Shown here one piece after another: positions 14,063 through 18,719 of a DNA stretch of 18,719 nucleotides. Origin of the DNA: PXRE01 sp964435625. Lineage in GTDB: Archaea; Halobacteriota; Halobacteria; Halobacteriales; PXRE01. The position numbers and the translations under genes are program-made. Where the stretch lies: the NCBI GenBank assembly GCA_964435625.1, contig CAYTAG010000045.1:1-18719 (forward strand), given 5' to 3'. Positions within the stretch are counted from its first letter, which is position 1. Each line of letters starts with the position of its first letter. The notes below the pieces were generated by a model. That model was given only the letters and a program-made list of their open reading frames with translations. It did no database searches and had not been told where the DNA came from.

Positions 14063-14926
14063 ATGACCTTCTTCGACCGGCTGGCCGACCGGATCGCGGC
14101 GGTCGACAGCGTCGTCTCCGTCGGGCTGGACCCAGACCCGGATCGGCTCCCCGAGTCCGTCTCGGACGCCGACCTGCCGCGGTGGGCGTTCAACCGCCGG
14201 GTGATCGACGCGACCCACGAACACGCCGCCTGCTACAAGCCCAACGCCGCCTTCTACGAGGATCCCGACGGCTGGCGGGCGCTGGAAGAGACGGTCGCCT
14301 ACGCCCACGGCAAGGACGTGCCCGTGCTGCTGGACGCCAAACGCGGCGACGTCGGCAACACCGCCCGCCAGTACGCCGAAATTCTGGACCTGGTCGACGC
14401 CATCACGGTCAACCCCTACCTCGGTCGGGACGCCCTGGAGCCGTTCCTCGGCCGCGCGGACGCGGGCGTGTTCGTCCTCTGTCGGACCTCCAACCCCGGC
14501 GGCGCCGACCTCCAGGACCTCGAACTCGCCGCGGGCGACTGCCTCTACCAGCGCGTCGCGGCGCTGGCGGACACCTGGAACCGCAACGGCAACGTCGGCC
14601 TGGTCGTCGGTGCCACGGCTCCCGAGGAACTGGAGGACGTCCGCGAGCGCGTCCCCGAGATCCCGTTCCTCGTCCCGGGCGTGGGCGCGCAGGGCGGCGA
14701 CGCCGAGGCCGCCGTCGAGTACGGCCTCGCCGACTATCCGGGCACAGACGTCCGCGTCGGCCTCGTGAACTCCTCGCGCGGGATCATCTTCGCCGGGGAA
14801 GATAGCGAGACGCGACGCGCCTCGGAAAGTCGAGCGGCGACGCCGCGAGACGCGCGCGGCGACTTCTTCGACGCCGCGGGCGAGGCGGCCAAGCGACTGA
14901 AACGGCGGCTGAACGACTACCGCTGA
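14063..14926 (+). CDS. pyrF: Orotidine-5'-phosphate decarboxylase (type 2)
   Basis: A 287-residue enzyme of de novo pyrimidine synthesis that decarboxylates OMP to UMP in the cytoplasm. Visible motifs are VSVGLDPDPDRLP (substrate-binding Asp), YKPNAAFYE, the catalytic Asp-x-Lys-x-x-Asp array LLDAKRGDVGN (Asp91, Lys93, Asp96), ITVNPYLG, and phosphate-loop segments FLVPGVGAQGGD and NSSRGIIFA. These match the type 2 (PyrF subfamily 2) pattern. Just after NSSRGIIFA, residues about 246-265 (EDSETRRASESRAATPRDAR) form a polar low-complexity insertion encoded by a 35-nt double-hairpin element. The same element occurs in the next gene. The gene has its own leaderless-type promoter. Confidence 0.93.
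   Translation: MTFFDRLADRIAAVDSVVSVGLDPDPDRLPESVSDADLPRWAFNRRVIDATHEHAACYKPNAAFYEDPDGWRALEETVAYAHGKDVPVLLDAKRGDVGNTARQYAEILDLVDAITVNPYLGRDALEPFLGRADAGVFVLCRTSNPGGADLQDLELAAGDCLYQRVAALADTWNRNGNVGLVVGATAPEELEDVRERVPEIPFLVPGVGAQGGDAEAAVEYGLADYPGTDVRVGLVNSSRGIIFAGEDSETRRASESRAATPRDARGDFFDAAGEAAKRLKRRLNDYR
14815..14849. repeat. Double-hairpin element inside pyrF
   Basis: Thirty-five nt with two stems, CTCG-N6-CGAG and GCGGC-N3-GCCGC. It matches 15365-15399 at 29 of 35 positions and sits in the same codon frame. It codes for the insert RASESRAATPR. Confidence 0.6.
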
Positions 14927-14954
14927 GCGGGCCACGGCGCGGCGAGTCGAAGGT

Positions 14955-14982
14955 CCGCGACCGCTTCGCGGTGGCTATTTTT
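14955..14982 (+). promoter_or_regulatory. Promoter of the SAM hydrolase gene with upstream hairpin
   Basis: CCGCGA-CCGCT-TCGCGG (14955-14971, perfect 6-bp stem) directly precedes the TATA box ctattttt (14975-14982). The TATA centre is about 27 nt before the ATG at 15006, which selects this ATG over the upstream GTG at 15000. Confidence 0.5.
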
Positions 14983-15005
14983 GGCCCGGGGTCGAATCCG
15001 TGGGC

Positions 15006-15815
15006 ATGATCACGCTGACCTCGGACTTCGGGTCGCCGTACCCCGCGGCGATGAAGGGTGTGATCCTCCAGCGGACCGACGCGCGACTGGTCGACGTCGC
15101 CCACGACCTGCCGCGCCAGGACGTCCGCTCGGCCGCCTTCTGGCTGCGCGAGGTGCTGGCCTACTTCCCGCCGGCGACGCACCTCGTCGTCGTCGATCCC
15201 GGCGTCGGCACCGACAGGGCCGCGGTGGTCGTCCGCGCCGGCGAGCACCTGCTGGTCGGCCCGGACAACGGCGTCCTCATGCCGGCCGCGCGACTGCTCG
15301 CCCGAGAGGACGGGGCGGACACCTTCGACGTTTTCGAGTGGCGCTACGAGGACGGCGAGGCGCCACGCGTCTCGGGAATGCGAGCGGCGGAGCCGCGAGC
15401 CATTAGCAGCACCTTCCACGGCCGGGACGTGTTCGCGCCGGCGGCCGCCGCGGTCCACGAGGCCGGCGTCGAGGGGTTCGAGGCGCTCGACGGCGTGACG
15501 CCGGCCGAGGAGTTCGAGGACCTCCGGTTCCCCGAACCGGAGGTCCGGGACGACGGTGCCGAGGGGGAAATCCTGGTCGTCGACGACTTCGGCAACGCCA
15601 TCACGAACGTCCCCGGCGAGGTGCTGGAGGGCCTGGACGGTATCTCAGTGAACGGCGAGCGGGCGCCGGTGGAACCCGCGTACGCCCACGTCGACCCGGG
15701 CGAACGGCTCGTGACCGTCGGCAGCCACGGCAACGTCGAACTCGCCGTGAATCGGGGCCACGGGGACGAGGCGTTCGGGATCGGCGTCGGAGATAGCGTG
15801 GAACTTTCGGAGTAG
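15006..15815 (+). CDS. S-adenosylmethionine hydroxide adenosyltransferase
   Basis: A 269-residue SAM hydrolase of the SAM_adeno_trans (former DUF62) family, related to the fluorinase/chlorinase fold. It converts SAM and water to adenosine and methionine. Visible family motifs are ITLTSDFG (2-9), DPGVG (64-68), VGPDNGVL (84-91), TFHGRDVFAPAAA (136-148) and DDFGNAITN (193-201). The N-terminal catalytic and C-terminal beta-barrel domains are both complete. Between EWRYEDGE and STFHGRD, residues of about 119-133 contain an insert (PRVSGMRAAEPRA) encoded by the 35-nt hairpin element shared with pyrF. It follows pyrF by 79 nt but has its own TATA box, so it is probably a separate transcript. Confidence 0.9.
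   Translation: MITLTSDFGSPYPAAMKGVILQRTDARLVDVAHDLPRQDVRSAAFWLREVLAYFPPATHLVVVDPGVGTDRAAVVVRAGEHLLVGPDNGVLMPAARLLAREDGADTFDVFEWRYEDGEAPRVSGMRAAEPRAISSTFHGRDVFAPAAAAVHEAGVEGFEALDGVTPAEEFEDLRFPEPEVRDDGAEGEILVVDDFGNAITNVPGEVLEGLDGISVNGERAPVEPAYAHVDPGERLVTVGSHGNVELAVNRGHGDEAFGIGVGDSVELSE
15365..15399. repeat. Double-hairpin element inside the SAM hydrolase gene
   Basis: CTCG-N6-CGAG followed by GCGGC-N3-GCCGC, matching 14815-14849. Five of the six differences lie in the two loops. It codes for RVSGMRAAEPR. Confidence 0.6.
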
Positions 15816-15824
15816 CAGGTCTAG

Positions 15825-15860
15825 TCAACTGTCGAATTCGAATGCCTACTAAGCAGTTGA
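15825..15860. terminator. Hairpin after the SAM hydrolase gene
   Basis: TCAACTG (15825-15831) pairs with CAGTTGA (15854-15860) around a loop containing the palindrome TCGAATTCGA (15833-15842). It lies 10 nt after the stop and at the point where base composition drops. It could be a 3'-end signal or the edge of an acquired segment. Confidence 0.3.
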
Positions 15861-15998
15861 TTCTCCCTCGACTTTTCGAAGATGAGCTCCCGTAGTAGTT
15901 CGTGATTGTGCGGGAGACAGCTATTATTTTCACAAAAATTAGAACAGACGACACAGAATATCTCTTGTTGAACAGATCTTCGACATGCGACGATACGC

Positions 15999-16008
15999 TT
16001 TTATACTT
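15999..16008 (+). promoter_or_regulatory. Strong TATA box for the HNH gene
   Basis: ttttatactt is centred about 26 nt before the ATG at 16029, close to the haloarchaeal TTTATA consensus and giving a leaderless mRNA. It confirms the start codon. Confidence 0.65.
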
Positions 16009-16028
16009 AACAAACATAATTATCCATC

Positions 16029-18308
16029 ATGGGGGAACTCAAGTGTCAAAGACATCATGGCTGGTCCAAGTACGAACTCTCAGTGGAACCGGCAACAGAG
16101 AACCATCACTACACAGCCCGGATAACCGCCGACCCAACTGAGAGAATCAATAATCATGATGAATTAGATTTCGAATTAGGTGACACTGAGGCGTGGTCCG
16201 CGGTTGTCGATGAACCGGATGCCGATTTTCTCACGGTCACCGACCGACAACCAGATCAGCGAGCATTCACAGTCGGCATCGGAGAGACGGCAAACGAGAC
16301 ACGAGGTAGCATATCGGGTGAGTTTGAGCGTGAGACAGTCGAAAACGGCACGATCCAATATGACAATTTTAGGTTCGATATCCCCCTCCCAGCCGGGCAA
16401 CCAATCACGATCATGTACCACCTCCTTGAAGAGAACCCGGCCGAAAAAACCGCGTCCGGCCTGATTGAGAAGATTCATACACTCTACGACGAATCCAAAC
16501 CATACAAAGAACTCTTCAAATTCCAATCAGATGCTGGAATCATCGTCTCGACGCGGTCGCAACTGCGCATTATAAACAAACTTGGTATTGTATCTGAACA
16601 GTACAAACAGAGCTACGGAATACGCGCCGAGGAATCCATCGCGAATCGTCTTCTCGGACGGCCTGAACAGGAGAAGTGTGTCGACAGCCGTGAAGACTAC
16701 GAGACCATCGTCGAGACCCATAATTCCCCGGAGTATCCAGGACTTCCTCACGTTGACAGAGATGCCATCCAAGAGGAATACTACCTCAGATATGTACAGG
16801 CCGATGCCAAACCACAGACCCAGCCCAAAACGTTTGGATTTGATCGGTCAGTTCCACTCATCCAAACTGACTACGGGACAAGTCGAGTCGCATCTGCACT
16901 CCTCGATAACGATGTCGGGACAGTCAGAAAGCAACTTGAGGAGTTAATTCCTGAGAGTCGCCACGAACGTCTCGACGACGACGAGTACGACGAAAAGAAA
17001 GCGACGGGTGAGGGCTCTGAAAACGGGGCAAATGAACGCGCACAGGCATGGGAAGACATTGTACCTCTCGCAACGACTGAACGCCTAGACGAGTTTGAAT
17101 ACGTCCTTGCCAACTATTTCTACTGGACGGCTATGAGTACCGAGCTTGGCCCCGAGTATGGACACCGTCTCTTCGGGGCTGCTGCACGATTGTTCTCCCC
17201 CGAACATGCAGACATTTCTTTGTTCCATCGGAAAGCGAAGATACGCTTCCACAAACAGAGGGCACGGCAGTTACATCACGACAATCGCCTGACAGAGGAG
17301 GAACGGGAGGAGAGATTCATTAAAGCTGCGAAACACTACCAGGAAGCCAGTGACCTTGCACGTGAGTCAACGGCAACCTTCAATAACAACACCGACCAAG
17401 CGGCAGAATTCCGATGTGATGCCGCTTCGATGTGGGTACGCCATTTCACGACTACAGAAGAGTTCGACCGGGCATTCGAGGAGGTTGAAGACGCACTCGA
17501 TACCCTTGATGCCATTTTCGGCAATGGTCGCTCCAAGGACGATACTCTCCGAAAACGTCTCCAAGCAGAGAGAGCAGCAATAGAGGCTGAGAAGGAACAG
17601 GCCGCAGGGAATTTCCGACCGGCGACCAAGGCCTTCTGGCGGGCCTATAAACTGTTTGATGAGACGCGGAAGGAGCACTCGGCAGCTCATATGGCAGAGA
17701 GAATCAAAGCGATGTTCCACGAACTAGAGGAAGAAAACAGGGGTAAGGAATCAGATGCAGTCCGCGAAGAGGTGCGCGAGGCCTACGAAAACACCTGTGC
17801 AGCCTGTGGCGCGCAACGCCTCTCACCACATGGCGAACCTGAGGTTGAAATTGCGCACATCAAACCGAAAGAAGACGACGGCATTTACTTGCGAGAAAAT
17901 CTGCTTCCACTCTGCCGGTTCCACCACTGGGCATTCGATGCTGACTGGTTCTATCTCAACGACGACTACCACGTCCATGTTGTCCCACAGACAGAAACAC
18001 CGGGTTATGACGATCTCCAAGAGATTGATGAGCAACAGTTGCAGACACCTTCGGACAGAGACTTTCCACAACCACACGAGCTATTCCTCTCTTACCGACG
18101 GCAAATCAACGACTTCGCTGACGACGAGCTCCCGTCTGCTATTACATCCCCCACCCCAGATGGCGAATCGGGAGCTGGTGACAGCTCTGACGCTCCGGCC
18201 GGAGTGAATCAACAGGAACGGAAAATCACCGAGGCAGGATTCTTCCCAGAATACGACATTCCCGGTTCGAAAAACGATCTAATTTTCGGTCCGGGATCGA
18301 GCCTCTAA
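16029..18308 (+). CDS. Large protein with C-terminal HNH nuclease domain
   Basis: A 759-residue protein. Residues 581-640 form a zinc-type HNH endonuclease: CAAC (Cys590, Cys593), EIAHIKP (His610), LRENLLPLC (Asn624, Cys629) and RFHHWAFD (His632, His633). His610/Asn624/His633 are the likely H-N-H residues; the two Cys pairs plus a His could bind zinc. It resembles the HNH_2-type domain of restriction nucleases. Residues of about 424-570 are helical with TPR-like segments (AAKHYQEASDLAR; AAGNFRPATKAFWRAYKLFD). Residues 1-130 are strand-rich and unrecognised; 300-345 is an acidic linker. Base composition is clearly poorer in G+C than all neighbours, which suggests recent transfer. No methylase or partner gene is adjacent. 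A single-gene defence nuclease is the best guess, with substrate unknown. Confidence 0.8.
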   Translation: MGELKCQRHHGWSKYELSVEPATENHHYTARITADPTERINNHDELDFELGDTEAWSAVVDEPDADFLTVTDRQPDQRAFTVGIGETANETRGSISGEFERETVENGTIQYDNFRFDIPLPAGQPITIMYHLLEENPAEKTASGLIEKIHTLYDESKPYKELFKFQSDAGIIVSTRSQLRIINKLGIVSEQYKQSYGIRAEESIANRLLGRPEQEKCVDSREDYETIVETHNSPEYPGLPHVDRDAIQEEYYLRYVQADAKPQTQPKTFGFDRSVPLIQTDYGTSRVASALLDNDVGTVRKQLEELIPESRHERLDDDEYDEKKATGEGSENGANERAQAWEDIVPLATTERLDEFEYVLANYFYWTAMSTELGPEYGHRLFGAAARLFSPEHADISLFHRKAKIRFHKQRARQLHHDNRLTEEEREERFIKAAKHYQEASDLARESTATFNNNTDQAAEFRCDAASMWVRHFTTTEEFDRAFEEVEDALDTLDAIFGNGRSKDDTLRKRLQAERAAIEAEKEQAAGNFRPATKAFWRAYKLFDETRKEHSAAHMAERIKAMFHELEEENRGKESDAVREEVREAYENTCAACGAQRLSPHGEPEVEIAHIKPKEDDGIYLRENLLPLCRFHHWAFDADWFYLNDDYHVHVVPQTETPGYDDLQEIDEQQLQTPSDRDFPQPHELFLSYRRQINDFADDELPSAITSPTPDGESGAGDSSDAPAGVNQQERKITEAGFFPEYDIPGSKNDLIFGPGSSL

Positions 18309-18652
18309 TCCACCGTTATTCGCTATTGGAAAAGTTGTCCTATTACCTATGATTGTATACGAGAACAGGCGGTGACTGGATTGGAAGCAACTCTGAGCGG
18401 ACCGGCGCGACGGGAAGTAGAACATCAGTATCGGACGTATTCTGCCCCGGGACTCCGGCGGGTCCCGAATTGGCGCCGATTTGTCGCCCAGTTTATAAGC
18501 CCGGGATCCGCCGAGACGGCCGTCTACCTGTGGTACCCTATAAACTACTTATATTGTCCGGGAACGTGCAAAAAGGGAATCGGGATCGGCTACCGATCAC
18601 CAGGCACTCCAATCAGCGCGAACAACGGCTTCGCGCTGAACCGCTCGGCCGG
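18309..18652. other. Gap between the HNH gene and thermosome
   Basis: No supportable gene is seen in these 344 nt. The first 100 nt keep the lower G+C of the HNH segment. A canonical TATA sequence TTTATAAG (18492-18499) is followed by a perfect 12-bp palindrome AGACGGCCGTCT (18514-18525) and a second AT-rich element ctataaactacttatatt (18538-18555), with no reading frame behind them. The right part holds the terminator-like hairpins of the minus-strand gene. Confidence 0.5.
18570..18638 (-). terminator. Terminator-like region of the thermosome gene
   Basis: On the minus strand downstream of the stop come CAGCGCGAA-N7-TTCGCGCTG (18614-18638, perfect 9-bp stem), GATCGG-TAG-CCGATC (18584-18598, 6-bp stem) and then TTTTT (18570-18574). 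Archaeal termination relies mainly on U-runs, so the hairpins may instead protect the 3' end. Confidence 0.5.
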
Positions 18653-18719
18653 TTACTCCGCGCTGATGACGTCGTCGATGCGGGCGATCATCGTCGCGGC
18701 CTCGGTGGCGGACTCGACG
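18653..18719 (-). CDS. Thermosome subunit, C-terminal end (partial)
   Basis: Only the last 21 complete codons are inside the window. The translated end TEAATMIARIDDVISAE followed by TAA closely matches the end of the group II chaperonin (thermosome/CCT) equatorial domain, where a TEAATMILRIDDVI-type motif is highly conserved. The thermosome is a cytoplasmic ATP-driven folding machine. Many archaeal subunits carry a Gly-rich or acidic tail after this motif; here the protein stops three residues after DDVI. Which subunit this is cannot be told. A hairpin and T-run lie downstream. Confidence 0.75.
   Translation of the reverse strand, partial: VESATEAATMIARIDDVISAE

Noticed and set aside
13719..14066. 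115-codon frame in the HAD-pyrF gap
   Set aside because: The translation is low-complexity Arg/Gly/Ser derived from the tandem hairpin repeats and ends inside the pyrF promoter.
12728..14935. 735-codon minus-strand and 633-codon plus-strand (12904-14805) open frames over HAD and pyrF
   Set aside because: They overlap genes with complete catalytic motif sets and run through repeat-rich non-coding DNA. They have no domain-like sequence.
1..18719. tRNA or rRNA genes
   Set aside because: I scanned by eye for T-arm GGTTCGAATCC-like motifs and cloverleaf arms. A partial look-alike near 14987 (ggtcgaatcc) lies in the SAM hydrolase promoter and lacks the other arms.

Overview
The window looks like a chromosomal segment of a halophilic archaeon (class Halobacteria). 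The evidence is very high G+C, strongly acidic proteins, twin-arginine and archaeal lipobox signals, start codons about 25-30 nt downstream of TATA-like boxes (leaderless transcripts), and haloarchaeal-type housekeeping genes: an eIF2B-family protein, a DUF2240-like protein, a type 2 PyrF, a SAM hydroxide adenosyltransferase and the end of a thermosome subunit.

Region 1 (about 202-10695) is a tandem duplication of a five-gene module with a period of about 5.36 kb. Each copy holds, in tight operon order on the + strand: A, a beta-strand-repeat protein with no signal peptide; B, a Tat-signal exported protein; C, a 658-residue SGNH/GDSL-type hydrolase with a beta-rich C-terminal half; and D, a lipobox lipoprotein. 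E, a small acidic protein, converges on D from the - strand. Gene lengths and junctions are conserved almost exactly: B and C overlap by 11 nt, and C and D by ATGA, in both copies. Divergence is uneven. B carries a 160-bp and C a 331-bp block that are identical between copies, and E plus its promoter is 178/180 identical, while the flanks have diverged. This suggests gene conversion after an older duplication. I do not recognise the module as a described system. The proteins suggest a cell-envelope or extracellular function around an esterase/acyl hydrolase, but this is inference.

Region 2 (10827-15815) is housekeeping: an eIF2B/ribose-1,5-bisphosphate isomerase superfamily protein that lacks the isomerase Cys, a DUF2240-like protein, an unrecognised 125-residue protein, a HAD phosphatase on the - strand, orotidine-5'-phosphate decarboxylase, and a SAM hydroxide adenosyltransferase. 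The gaps hold GC-rich hairpins and small repeats. A 35-nt double-hairpin element lies in the same reading frame inside both pyrF and the SAM hydrolase gene.

Region 3 (about 15816-18400) has clearly lower G+C. It holds one 759-residue gene with a C-terminal zinc-type HNH nuclease domain, a helical TPR-like middle and an unrecognised N-terminal region, driven by a strong TATA box. It looks horizontally acquired and may be a single-gene defence nuclease. The window ends in the C-terminus of a thermosome subunit on the - strand, with a hairpin/T-run terminator-like region downstream of it.
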